The position numbers were made by a program, and so were the translations under genes. Source: RGIG1828 sp045546535 (GTDB lineage: Bacteria > Bacillota > Clostridia > UMGS1810). From it: a DNA stretch of 14,421 bases. Below are positions 1 to 6,065 of the stretch, piece by piece. Location of the stretch: positions 1-14,421 of the forward strand of contig JAZQDA010000191.1 of NCBI GenBank assembly GCA_045546535.1, read 5' to 3'. Below the pieces are notes generated by a model. The model was not told the DNA's origin. It saw only the letters and a list, made by a program, of their open reading frames with translations, and made no database searches. Each line of letters starts with the position of its first letter. Position 1 is the stretch's first letter.

Positions 1-29
1 ATTTTTTTTGTAACTTTTTTCCGAAAATG

Positions 30-61
30 TTTGGTGGTTTCAAAAATAATGCTTACCTTTG
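30..61 (+). promoter_or_regulatory. Bacteroidetes-type promoter of the recombinase operon
   Basis: TTTG at 30-33, a 20-nt spacer, then TACCTTTG at 54-61. This matches the Bacteroidetes housekeeping consensus (-33 TTTG, -7 TAnnTTTG). The likely transcript starts about 7 nt later and runs through two tiny ORFs, the serine recombinase and the Cys-rich gene to the terminator at 1381-1414. Confidence 0.85.
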
Positions 62-81
62 CATCGTTAAGTTAAGTTATC

Positions 82-96
82 GGGGTTTTGAACCCC
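82..96 (+). other. Leader hairpin before the first tiny ORF
   Basis: GGGGTT-TTG-AACCCC is a perfect 6-bp stem with a 3-nt loop, about 15-20 nt into the predicted transcript. No U-run follows, so it is not a terminator. It could stabilise the 5' end of the mRNA or mask the leader. Directly after it, 102-118 carries the AT-rich motif shared with the primase leader. Confidence 0.5.
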
Positions 97-126
97 ACAT
101 TGTTTCACAATTAAATGTATTAAGTT

Positions 127-198
127 ATGGCATTGATTATCATTATCGGTTTCATTGGGATGTGTCTTAACGGGGACATCCTCAAAATGGGAAAGTAA
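127..198 (+). CDS. Tiny hydrophobic peptide 1 (23 aa)
   Basis: A 23-codon ORF beginning MALIIIIGFIGMCLNG and ending DILKMGK. Residues 2-14 are almost all hydrophobic, enough for one short membrane segment, and the tail is basic. The start ATG lies 9 nt after a leader motif (GTTTCACAATTAAATGT, 102-118) that also precedes the primase gene. It aligns with the next ORF (288-365): both have an Ile-rich core, a Cys, then D-I-(L/F)-(I/-)-K-M-G. Two related peptides, each with a similar leader and similar downstream spacer, argue for real translation. I do not know the function. Possibilities are a small membrane toxin, a holin-like peptide or a leader peptide controlling the recombinase. Confidence 0.5.
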   Translation: MALIIIIGFIGMCLNGDILKMGK

Positions 199-287
199 TT
201 ACCCATGACCAAACCTGTACCGTGAACAATAGTAACGGACGGACGTGTTATCAACATCAGTTATTCACAAATTAAAGTTAAGTTACA

Positions 288-365
288 ATGATTGCAATTC
301 TTATTATTATTACGCTGATTTGCCGTCCTGACATCTTTATTAAGATGGGTGGTAAGAAATTCTAA
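288..365 (+). CDS. Tiny hydrophobic peptide 2 (25 aa)
   Basis: A 25-codon ORF, MIAILIIITLICRPDIF followed by IKMGGKKF: one hydrophobic segment (residues 2-12), a Cys, then an acidic and basic tail. It looks like a paralogue of the peptide at 127-198. Its leader (TTCACAAATTAAA, 264-276) matches the primase leader at 13 positions in a row. The stretch after each peptide also looks duplicated: GTGAACAATAGTAACGG near 221-237 compared with GTGAATATAAGTAACGG near 389-405. The two therefore form a degenerate tandem cassette in front of the recombinase. The function is unknown. Confidence 0.5.
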   Translation: MIAILIIITLICRPDIFIKMGGKKF

Positions 366-457
366 ACGGCACATCGATAACCCCACCCGTGAATATAAGT
401 AACGGGTCGGGGTTCTTTATTCAACAATAGTCACAAACAATTAAACGTTATATAAAC

Positions 458-1099
458 ATGAACAATGCAGTTATTTACGCCCGTGTGTCATCCATCGGGG
501 ACAGACAGGACACAACACGACAGGTTAAGGATTTGACCAAATACGCCAAAGGAAACGCCCTTAACGTGGTTAAGACCTTTGAGGAACACGTTTCAGGTGC
601 AAAGGGTGTCGATGAACGCCCCGTTTTGGCTGAATGTTTGCAGTTCTGTATTGACAACCACATCGATTGCCTGTTGTTATCGGAACTTTCCCGTTTGGGT
701 CGTAACGTGTGGAACGTCCTTGACAACATCAAATGGTGTCGTGAACACAAATTAAACGTGTTCTTTCAGAAAGAAAACCTTACCATCTTTGATGCAAACG
801 GCAATGAATCAAAGTTGTTGCCAATCATGGTGTCCGTGTTGGGTATGGTTGCCGAAACGGAACGTGAAAACATTAAGTTCCGTCTTAATTCAGGACGTGA
901 CCAATACATTGCCAATGGTGGTAAATTGGGGCGCAAACAGGGGTCAACAAAGACAGACGATGACATCCTTAACAATCCCCGTTATTCCGACGTTATAAAG
1001 CGTTTGGGTAAAGGTCAAACCATCCGTGACATACATTCATGCACGGGAATATCAATCGGGACAATTCAAAAGATTAAGAACATTCTAAAAACAAAGTAA
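458..1099 (+). CDS. Small serine recombinase (resolvase/invertase family)
   Basis: This 213-aa protein has the size and layout of small serine recombinases. The N-terminal catalytic domain shows YARVSS with the candidate nucleophile Ser at residue 11 or 12, the segment HVSGAKGVDERP near 44-55, and the family hallmark LSRLGRNV near 77-84. A long helix (MVAETERENIKFRL) leads to a C-terminal helix-turn-helix (about 183-212: GQTIRDIHSCTGISIGTIQK) for site binding. Such enzymes resolve multimers of circular replicons, invert segments or, less often, integrate. No tyrosine integrase or large serine integrase is visible, so this is the only recombinase here. Resolving replication dimers of the 14.3-kb circle is my preferred role. 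It is transcribed from the promoter at 30-61 and followed after 1 nt by the Cys-rich gene. Confidence 0.93.
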   Translation: MNNAVIYARVSSIGDRQDTTRQVKDLTKYAKGNALNVVKTFEEHVSGAKGVDERPVLAECLQFCIDNHIDCLLLSELSRLGRNVWNVLDNIKWCREHKLNVFFQKENLTIFDANGNESKLLPIMVSVLGMVAETERENIKFRLNSGRDQYIANGGKLGRKQGSTKTDDDILNNPRYSDVIKRLGKGQTIRDIHSCTGISIGTIQKIKNILKTK

Positions 1100-1100
1100 C

Positions 1101-1358
1101 ATGGAATTTATAAACGACCATCAGGAACACGTTATAATCAACGTCTTAAAGTGTATTGTGAACGGGGAAACGCCCGTTGTCGATAGTGAGGACAAACAGA
1201 CCATCCGTGAATTTATCGACCTTATCAATAAGGAACGTGAATGGGAACGTTGGTCGGTACATTGCAACACCGATTGCCTGTTGTATCGAAACGGGATGTG
1301 TCCGTACAAATGGAACGAACATCACAAATGCCCTGAATATAAGGACATGAAAGATTGA
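1101..1358 (+). CDS. Hypothetical Cys/His-rich protein (85 aa)
   Basis: The start codon lies one base after the recombinase stop, so the two genes are translationally linked. The N-terminal half is predicted helical and acidic. The C-terminal half holds four Cys and several His (HCNTDC, then GMCPY, then HHKCPEY; residues about 54-80), a plausible metal-binding module or disulphide-stabilised patch. I recognise no family. It may modulate the recombinase or bind DNA, but nothing in the sequence proves this. A terminator follows at 1381-1414. Confidence 0.75.
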   Translation: MEFINDHQEHVIINVLKCIVNGETPVVDSEDKQTIREFIDLINKEREWERWSVHCNTDCLLYRNGMCPYKWNEHHKCPEYKDMKD

Positions 1359-1380
1359 TTTCGGTTGGAGGAAAGAAAGA

Positions 1381-1414
1381 GGGTTGCACCTGTCATGGGT
1401 TGCACCCTTTTTTT
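1381..1414 (+). terminator. Intrinsic terminator of the recombinase operon
   Basis: GGGTTGCACC (1381-1390) and GGGTTGCACCC (1397-1407) can fold into an imperfect stem (GGGT with ACCC, plus GCA with TGC) followed by seven T (1408-1414). The 10-mer GGGTTGCACC is also present just before the sigma-like gene at 6721-6730. Confidence 0.65.
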
Positions 1415-1498
1415 GTACCCATACACCAACGAAAACACGCCCGATTTGCCACCTAAAACGCCCTACAATCAACGATTTACACCACACCTGAACAACTA

Positions 1499-1537
1499 CC
1501 CACAACCCGAAAACAAATCGATTGTGGGCATTTTTTT
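1499..1537 (+). terminator. Second plus-strand terminator
   Basis: CCCACAA (1499-1505) pairs with TTGTGGG (1522-1528), followed by CA and seven T (1531-1537). It is a backup terminator for the recombinase operon or ends a separate short RNA. I see no convincing TAnnTTTG promoter between the two terminators. Confidence 0.7.
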
Positions 1538-1944
1538 GTGTTTATACACCTAAACACCTATAAATCAATAAGTTACAACGAATTTTGCACTAAAAAATTT
1601 GCAAACGAAATCCATTTCCTTATAAAACACGTTATTTGTGGTTTTTATAGTCATGTTTTTAGCCACACAAAAACGTAAAACATCATTGATTATCAACGAC
1701 TTACAAAAACTAATTGCACTAAAAACCATTGATATTTGACTAAAAAAAGAATGTCTTTCTTCCTTCCAATCGAAAAAATATCTTCATAAAACAATGATGA
1801 TTAAATGTCAGTTTTAGAAAACGATTGGTTAAGATATAAACCCCCATCCCCTTATTTCATTAAGGGGGGTGTCGATTGTTTGTCAACGAATCGACGATGT
1901 ATAATTTTCTTTTTGTTTAATCGGTTTTAAGTAAACGATTGGAG
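1538..1944. other. AT-rich convergent intergenic region, no convincing gene
   Basis: About 400 bp between the plus-strand terminators and the end of the minus-strand gene at 1958. It is clearly more AT-rich than the genes. It holds TTGCACTAAAAA twice (1585-1596 and 1714-1725), an imperfect inverted repeat near 1630-1672 (TTTGTGG with CCACACAAA), a stem CCCCTTA/TAAGGGG (1848-1854 and 1861-1867), and a perfect inverted repeat GTCGATT-N11-AATCGAC (1871-1895). It could contain the replication origin or the resolvase crossover site. Neither can be proven from sequence alone. Confidence 0.5.
1871..1895. repeat. Inverted repeat, candidate recombinase or regulator site
   Basis: GTCGATT (1871-1877), an 11-nt spacer, then AATCGAC (1889-1895) form a perfect 7-bp inverted repeat of 25 bp overall. 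This is close to the size of serine resolvase binding sites (imperfect inverted repeats of about 28-34 bp). It could equally be a hairpin at the 3' end of the minus-strand transcript. Confidence 0.3.
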
Positions 1945-1966
1945 AAAAAAAAGACTGTCAATCTTT
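1945..1966 (-). terminator. Terminator overlapping the stop of the BfmA-like gene
   Basis: Read on the minus strand, AAGATT-GAC-AGTCTT forms a 6-bp stem with one G-U pair and is followed by eight T (A-run at 1945-1952 on the plus strand). It overlaps the stop codon of the gene at 1958-2497. Confidence 0.55.
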
Positions 1967-2497
1967 GTTCTTTTGCCACCAATGTTTTTTCTTTGGTTTG
2001 GTTGTGTTTTCCTCGATGACCTGTATTGTTTGCCCCTGTTCTTCAATCATGGTAAGTTGTTTTTGTGTTGCCTGATTGATGGTGTCGAACATGGATTGAA
2101 CTGCACCCGTCACGCCCTGAACGACGTTTCCCATCTGTTCGGTCTGTTTGAAAGATTGGTCTTTGATTTCCTTTAATGCTTCCAACACGGGGTTTGTTCC
2201 TGTTCGTGGGTCAATGCCTGATTCGATGAAATACGCCAACGATGCGTTCACGAAATCGGTTGTTGTCATCTTTTGTTTGTTGCAATAGTCTTTCAGGTTC
2301 TCGATGGTTGTTGCATCCATCAGCCCGACAACATCCTTTGGGTTAAGTTTTGTTTGTGTGAAATAGTCAAGGGACAGGACAACGAAATCCCTTTTGGTTA
2401 TTCCTGATTCCTCACAAAACGCCTGCAATTTAAGATTGGTGGTGTTGTCGATTGCAACGGTTGTAATGTCCCGTTTCGGGGTTGTTTTCTGTGCCAT
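1958..2497 (-). CDS. BfmA/BtgA-like mobilisation or ribbon-helix-helix-type protein
   Basis: A 179-aa protein starting MAQKTTPKRD. I chose the ATG at 2497 rather than the upstream in-frame ATG at 2542 because the promoter -7 box (2540-2547) would overlap that start. It contains an internal duplication 44 residues apart: residues 20-53 and 64-97 share T-x3-L-x2-(F/Y)-C-x5-T-x2-DFV-x2-SL-x-YF-x6-P, a ribbon-helix-helix-like unit. Residues 108-160 look like a coiled coil rich in Gln and Met, and the tail is strongly basic with Trp. The pattern ending YFIESGIDPRTG resembles Bacteroides BfmA/BtgA plasmid mobilisation proteins. A role as a DNA-binding partition, copy-control or relaxase-accessory protein is inferred. 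No relaxase or oriT is recognisable here. Confidence 0.65.
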   Translation of the reverse strand: MAQKTTPKRDITTVAIDNTTNLKLQAFCEESGITKRDFVVLSLDYFTQTKLNPKDVVGLMDATTIENLKDYCNKQKMTTTDFVNASLAYFIESGIDPRTGTNPVLEALKEIKDQSFKQTEQMGNVVQGVTGAVQSMFDTINQATQKQLTMIEEQGQTIQVIEENTTKPKKKHWWQKNKD

Positions 2498-2539
2498 AAT
2501 TACGATATGAATTAAGTTATAAATACGTTTGACCGTCGG

Positions 2540-2547
2540 CAAAGGTA
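2540..2547 (-). promoter_or_regulatory. Promoter -7 element for the BfmA-like gene
   Basis: On the minus strand TACCTTTG matches the Bacteroidetes -7 box TAnnTTTG. The upstream -33 region is only TTATAAAA-like, without a clear TTG at 19-20 bp, so the promoter may be weaker or depend on an activator. The box overlaps the longer possible start codon at 2542 and so sets the real start at 2497. Confidence 0.7.
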
Positions 2548-2583
2548 CAAAAAAATTTTATAACATCTGTTGTTTGTGGTCAT

Positions 2584-2625
2584 AAAAAATGCAAAACCCC
2601 CTAAACAAAAGCGTTTTCGGGGGTT
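2584..2625 (-). terminator. Minus-strand terminator-like hairpin
   Basis: AACCCCC/GGGGGTT (2595-2601 and 2619-2625) encloses a second small stem AAAA-GCG-TTTT. On the minus strand it is followed by TTGC and then six T (A-run 2584-2589). It would end transcripts entering from the terminase operon or from the promoter-like site at 2832-2870. Confidence 0.6.
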
Positions 2626-2659
2626 CTGTTGTGCAGAAATTTATCAACTATCCTTTTAT

Positions 2660-2688
2660 ATTATATCGGTTGTTATAACGTTATATCG
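2660..2688. repeat. Direct repeat flanking a palindrome
   Basis: TTATATCGG occurs at 2660-2668 and 2680-2688, and between and overlapping the copies lies the perfect 12-bp palindrome TATAACGTTATA (2673-2684). This is a symmetrical, AT-rich site in non-coding DNA, suited to a dimeric DNA-binding protein such as an initiator or repressor. The same core (TTATAACGTTATAA) occurs near 6033-6046 inside the membrane-protein gene. Confidence 0.45.
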
Positions 2689-2724
2689 GGCAAATAAACG
2701 CCCTTAAACGGGGTCAAAAGGAGT

Positions 2725-2770
2725 GGGGTGTCTTATCGATGTCTTGCAACCGCTTCGACACCCCTTTTTT
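2725..2770 (+). terminator. Plus-strand intrinsic terminator with no obvious gene upstream
   Basis: GGGGTGTC (2725-2732) pairs perfectly with GACACCCC (2757-2764), followed by six T (2765-2770). The 24-nt loop contains ATCGAT. No plus-strand gene precedes it, so it either ends an unseen short RNA or protects the minus-strand terminase operon from opposing transcription. Confidence 0.65.
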
Positions 2771-2831
2771 AATATGGTCAAACGCATTAAATCAAATGGA
2801 CTTTCCCATCAACTTAAATGCAATTCAATGA

Positions 2832-2870
2832 TATATATTCAAAGATGGTAAATCGTGCGAAATCGTGCGA
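2832..2870 (-). promoter_or_regulatory. Element-specific promoter-like site C
   Basis: On the minus strand, CACGATTTCGCAC is followed by AATATATA (2832-2839), with exactly 19 nt between TTTC (2859-2862) and AATATATA. The same arrangement lies upstream of two late genes (12764-12799 and 14158-14194). The upstream half is duplicated in tandem (TCGTGCGAAA at 2853-2862 and 2863-2872, plus strand). No plausible gene lies downstream before the terminator at 2584-2625, so it may drive a non-coding RNA of roughly 240 nt. Confidence 0.6.
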
Positions 2871-2872
2871 AA

Positions 2873-2913
2873 GTTCTTTTGGAACAACACGGAACAAATG
2901 GAACAAATGTTCC
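2873..2913. repeat. GGAAC/GTTCC repeat array next to the terminase stop codon
   Basis: Within 41 bp there are GTTC (2873), GGAAC (2881, 2891, 2900) and GTTCC (2909). GGAACAA is repeated three times at spacings of 10 and 9 bp, and GGAAC-AAAT-GTTCC (2900-2913) is a perfect palindrome. The array ends three bases before the terminase stop codon and directly abuts promoter-like site C. It could be an activator array, an initiator-binding iteron set or a packaging (cos/pac) site read by the adjacent terminase. Confidence 0.65.
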
Positions 2914-2915
2914 AA

Positions 2916-4115
2916 TCAGGTAAGAACACGTTTCGCCTTTCGTTCATAAATTTTCATTGCCCCACACGCCAAACAATGTGACATGGGCAAATCGTCATGG
3001 TCATTGTCTTTCAATGCCCGATAAGTTATTTTCCCCTGTTTGGTTCTTAACATTACGAATTGTCCGAACTGCAAACGTGCCTGTGGGGTGTCAATGATTG
3101 AACCCTCTTTCTTTTCAAACATCCTGATGACAAATTCCACGATGTCCCTTTTGGTGTCGTTGGTGGTATAGAAACCCGTCACACGCTTACATCTTTGTTT
3201 GATGATGTCAACGGCAACCTGACCAACTCCGTTCTGTTCAATCCACGTTTGGCGAACATTCATCAGGTTAAGGGTGTCCCCTATTTCGTTAAGAACGGCA
3301 ATCGTTCCGTTTTGCCACGTCTTACAATAGACCTGTTCCCCCTTTTCATTTACGATGGTTAAGACGGTTGAATCTTCGCCATTGACACCCGACACGTCCA
3401 CGCCACCATACAAACGTTTATATTCCGTTACGGGTTCTTTCCTCAATCTTTCTTCAAAACCCTTAAACGCTGATATTCCCCCGTTGATGAACTCGCAACA
3501 ATACTCCTGCAACCATATTTGTTCGGGGGTTGATTCCTTAATTTCCTGTACGTCGGTTTCAGGATATAAGCCCGATTCCTCCAACGTACATGAAAACGAA
3601 ATGTGTCTTTTGTCCCCTGTCAGACCTTTGTTGTAAACTTCATAAAAGACACCGCCAACACCATTTGGGGTTGAAACAAAGATGACCTTTTTCGATTCAA
3701 GGGTCATGGGACGGAACACCGATTCCCAAACGTCCGTTCCCATCCACGCTGCTTCATCGACGAACATATATTTGAAATTTCCTGCACCTCTCGCCCAACC
3801 CTCGATTGACAGCCAATAAATGATTGACCCGTTTGTGAATTGGACGTATTTGTCAACCGAATTGGAATGACTGATAACAGGTCTTATGTCCTCGACCAAA
3901 CGTCTTATCAACTTTCTTGCCAAATCCCCTGATGGGACAATGTACCCGATGTTACAACGTTCAGTTGTTGCCCATTTAACCGCCTGACCCAAACACAACA
4001 TTGTTTTTCCGATACGACGGGAAAAGTTCACGGCAATAAACTTATGCCGTGAATCTTCCATCGCCTTAACAACGGGTTTCTGATACCAAAGTAAATCGGG
4101 CAACCTTATTTCCAT
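2916..4115 (-). CDS. terL: Phage terminase large subunit
   Basis: At 399 aa this is a compact but complete packaging motor. The ATPase domain has the terminase-type Walker A FSRRIGKT (residues 31-38, Lys37), Walker B YMFVDEA with Asp120-Glu121, and the coupling motif FVSTPNG (about 146-152). The C-terminal RNase H-like nuclease has the first acidic site in YGGVDVSG (about 236-243) and a late acidic cluster DNDHDD (about 370-375). The protein pumps DNA into the prohead through the portal and cuts it. Its ATG abuts the stop codon of the HNH gene (4116), so the two are translationally coupled. It is the last gene of the minus operon starting at 6718. It lies far from the portal and capsid operon, unlike the usual phage order. 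Confidence 0.95.
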   Translation of the reverse strand: MEIRLPDLLWYQKPVVKAMEDSRHKFIAVNFSRRIGKTMLCLGQAVKWATTERCNIGYIVPSGDLARKLIRRLVEDIRPVISHSNSVDKYVQFTNGSIIYWLSIEGWARGAGNFKYMFVDEAAWMGTDVWESVFRPMTLESKKVIFVSTPNGVGGVFYEVYNKGLTGDKRHISFSCTLEESGLYPETDVQEIKESTPEQIWLQEYCCEFINGGISAFKGFEERLRKEPVTEYKRLYGGVDVSGVNGEDSTVLTIVNEKGEQVYCKTWQNGTIAVLNEIGDTLNLMNVRQTWIEQNGVGQVAVDIIKQRCKRVTGFYTTNDTKRDIVEFVIRMFEKKEGSIIDTPQARLQFGQFVMLRTKQGKITYRALKDNDHDDLPMSHCLACGAMKIYERKAKRVLT

Positions 4116-4865
4116 TTATGCCCCCTTTCTTTTGGTTGCCAAACGTGCTTTCCTATCCGCTTCGGCAATTTCCTTTGCACCCATTGAAAGGGTGTCCGTA
4201 CCATCAACCAAATAAGACGGGAAACGTTCCGTGTTTGGGTTTCTCCATGTTACGTTGCCCTTATCGTCGGTTATCATAAGAACCTCCGTAAAATACCATT
4301 TGCGACCATCGGGGGCGGTCAACGGTTCTGCAAAGTTACGCCATTTGAAACCCCCGTTTACGTCCCAATCGTCGGGGGCGTCGGGTTTGGTCATCAACAC
4401 GGCTTCATGTGCTGCCTTTGCTATCTTAACGGGCGTTATCCCTGTCATACGGGATGCAGCCGTTTGAGAACCACACAACATTTGTTCTGTGCCATCCTCG
4501 TTTGAAACGAATATCTTTTTAACCATCGTTGAATTGATTTTTGATTTACGGCAATTTTGGGAACGTGTCAACCATTGCAGGTTGGAAAGAACGTTGTTTT
4601 GTCGGTTGTTATCGATGTGGTCAATTTCGTAAATGGGGGATGGGCGTTTTGAAAACGTTTCCATGACCAACACATGAACCAAATAATTGTTTGCCCCCAA
4701 ACGTACCTGTAAATACGCTTTATTGGGGTCTGTGTTGTTCGGAAATCCCTTAACCAACATTCCCGTCCGTGTGTTCTTGACACGTCCCATGTTACTAACT
4801 GCATACGAATTGCAACCCCTGATGGTTGCCCAAACCTCGCCATTCATTGTTATTGCTTTCTCCAT
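4116..4865 (-). CDS. HNH endonuclease with NUMOD4-like domain
   Basis: A 249-aa protein. Residues 9-45 (GEVWATIRGCNSYAVSNMGRV) form a NUMOD4-type DNA-binding module. The HNH nuclease follows, with His64 (YLVHVLV), the central Asp82-His83 (EIDHIDNN) and Asn91 in NNVLSNLQWLTRSQN. Residues 110-249 look like further DNA-binding segments; one (TAASRMTGITPVKIAKAA) reads as a helix-turn-helix of the NUMOD1/IENR1 kind. The gene lies between the probable small terminase and the large terminase with no gap before the latter. In HK97-type phages an HNH protein beside the terminase is needed for cos cleavage, so a packaging role is plausible. A free-standing homing endonuclease is the other explanation. 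Confidence 0.88.
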   Translation of the reverse strand: MEKAITMNGEVWATIRGCNSYAVSNMGRVKNTRTGMLVKGFPNNTDPNKAYLQVRLGANNYLVHVLVMETFSKRPSPIYEIDHIDNNRQNNVLSNLQWLTRSQNCRKSKINSTMVKKIFVSNEDGTEQMLCGSQTAASRMTGITPVKIAKAAHEAVLMTKPDAPDDWDVNGGFKWRNFAEPLTAPDGRKWYFTEVLMITDDKGNVTWRNPNTERFPSYLVDGTDTLSMGAKEIAEADRKARLATKRKGA

Positions 4866-4897
4866 TGTAATATAAATTAAGATTGTGAATATATAAG

Positions 4898-5485
4898 TTA
4901 TTTATTTCCCCACATTGTGATGACCTGTGTATCAATGGAAATGTCACGGGTAAGACCCTGAACCTTAACCAAAGAATCCAATACCTGTGTCGCCTGTTTG
5001 ATGTTTCCGATTTCCATTGAAAGTTTATACAGGTGTTTGTATTTGGCAACCGCTTCGGCTCGTTGTTCCTCCTGATTGCCCAATGCAACCGCCATCATGT
5101 CTTTTGCTTTCTTGATAACGGCATTTAGTTTTTTCAACTTCCAACCTTTGAACATTTCCCTTAATTGGGGTTCGGTGTAACCCTCATTCATCAGGTTAAA
5201 CACCTTATATGATTCATCAGGAACAACGGCAGGGGTTTTGGTGTCGATGGTTACAACGTCCGATTTGGGCATTTCCTTTGCCTGTACGGGCGTTTCTACC
5301 TGTCGGGCGTGTATTTCTACACCCTCGCCAATTTCGGTGTGTTCATGCACGTTTGAACCGTCATCCTGTTTTTGGTCGGTGTCGATAGTGATTGAACCAT
5401 TGCCCTTTGGGGCGTTCTTAATCTCATCCATGATTTGTTGGATTTCCTCGTTGCCTGTTGCAACCTTACTTTTTTTCTTTCCCAT
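4898..5485 (-). CDS. Probable terminase small subunit
   Basis: A 195-aa protein with a Lys-rich start (MGKKKSK), a long acidic and probably disordered N-terminal third (about residues 10-90), and a helical C-terminal half. Residues about 93-120 (VFNLMNEGYTEPQLREMF) resemble a helix-turn-helix. Residues 140-180 (KYKHLYKLSMEIGNIKQA, then LDSLVKVQGL) have the amphipathic helix pattern that ends many small terminases, where it drives ring assembly. The position upstream of the HNH gene and the large terminase in the same operon supports this. There is no sequence signature I can call with certainty, so a scaffold or DNA-binding accessory protein remains possible. Confidence 0.55.
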   Translation of the reverse strand: MGKKKSKVATGNEEIQQIMDEIKNAPKGNGSITIDTDQKQDDGSNVHEHTEIGEGVEIHARQVETPVQAKEMPKSDVVTIDTKTPAVVPDESYKVFNLMNEGYTEPQLREMFKGWKLKKLNAVIKKAKDMMAVALGNQEEQRAEAVAKYKHLYKLSMEIGNIKQATQVLDSLVKVQGLTRDISIDTQVITMWGNK

Positions 5486-5496
5486 GATGTAAAATT

Positions 5497-5721
5497 TTAT
5501 AAGTTTATAATCTGTATTTTCTTTTTATTTTCTTGATAATAATCGTTGATGGTATGACACGCCCGAATTAAACAAGCGTCACAAAATGCGTTTGTGCTTT
5601 CGGTCTTAATCTGCCATGCTATTGCACAAATTTCCCGTCTTTGGTCGGCGGTTATCCGTGAAATGGAATGTGTCGAAACACCCTCCATGACCAATGCCAA
5701 AATCGATTTCTTTATTTTCAT
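5497..5721 (-). CDS. Hypothetical small Cys-containing protein (74 aa)
   Basis: It begins MKIKKSILALVMEG and is preceded by an AT-rich leader typical of this element (ATAATTAAAGTTATACTACA before the ATG). The middle reads as helices (DQRREICAIAWQIKTE). A CxxC-x4-C cluster (FCDACLIRACH, about residues 46-56) precedes a Lys-rich tail. The Cys and His could bind a metal. I recognise no family. It lies 11 nt upstream of the probable small terminase and is co-transcribed with it. Confidence 0.65.
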   Translation of the reverse strand: MKIKKSILALVMEGVSTHSISRITADQRREICAIAWQIKTESTNAFCDACLIRACHTINDYYQENKKKIQIINL

Positions 5722-5747
5722 TGTAGTATAACTTTAATTATAACACC

Positions 5748-6065
5748 TTATTTATTTAATACCCAATCCCTTAAACGCTTCATCAGAAACGTTGGTATAA
5801 ATGTTATATAACTGCAAAATGCAGCAACACCCACCGACGGGATAAAACCTATATTTGACCATATCAGGTTATATAATAGACACGCCCACCATACGGAACA
5901 AACCGAACATGATATAACGGGAATCATAAAACCATTATACGGTAAATTCTTTCCCAAAACCCTTTGCCACAGGGCAATGTTGAGTTTTTGAACCACGCCC
6001 GAAACATCGATAATGTAACAAAGGGAAAACGTGATTATAACGTTATAACATATTATTTCAATCAT
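5748..6065 (-). CDS. Small integral membrane protein
   Basis: A 105-aa protein with about three hydrophobic segments (residues 3-22, 48-68 and 72-93) and a basic tail (MKRLRDWVLNK). The centre carries SCSVCSVWWACLLYN, a CxxC-type motif followed by Trp-Trp at the start of a membrane segment; proteins with this feature are, as I recall, common in Bacteroidetes phages. Its start overlaps the end of the sigma region-4-like gene by 8 nt, so it is translationally coupled to regulatory genes. Possible roles are a holin, an envelope anchor or a superinfection-related protein. No endolysin gene is nearby, which weakens the lysis reading. Confidence 0.7.
   Translation of the reverse strand: MIEIICYNVIITFSLCYIIDVSGVVQKLNIALWQRVLGKNLPYNGFMIPVISCSVCSVWWACLLYNLIWSNIGFIPSVGVAAFCSYITFIPTFLMKRLRDWVLNK

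Larger units (their letters stand above)
1..141. repeat. Terminal direct repeat, left copy (circular overlap)
   Basis: These 141 bases are identical to 14281-14421. The repeat holds the leftward end of the intergenic region, a host-type promoter and the first codons of a tiny ORF, so it has no natural repeat boundaries. Its length equals a common maximum assembly k-mer, which points to a closed circle of 14,280 bp cut open at an arbitrary place. A genuine terminally redundant linear genome is the less likely alternative. Confidence 0.93.

Noticed and set aside
1365..1553. Plus-strand ORF of 62 codons after the Cys-rich gene
   Set aside because: It runs straight through two intrinsic terminators (1381-1414 and 1499-1537), is low in complexity and lacks the usual AT-rich leader.
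1653..1739. 28-codon plus-strand ORF in the AT-rich gap
   Set aside because: No promoter, no conserved leader motif and no recognisable character; it lies between terminators and a convergent gene.
2703..2786. 27-codon minus-strand ORF downstream of promoter-like site C
   Set aside because: Its sequence is dictated by the plus-strand terminator hairpin and it has no plausible leader; a non-coding RNA seems likelier.
5748..6065. Holin of a lysis cassette
   Set aside because: It is a membrane protein, but no endolysin or spanin gene is present and its neighbours are regulatory and packaging genes, so lysis is unsupported.
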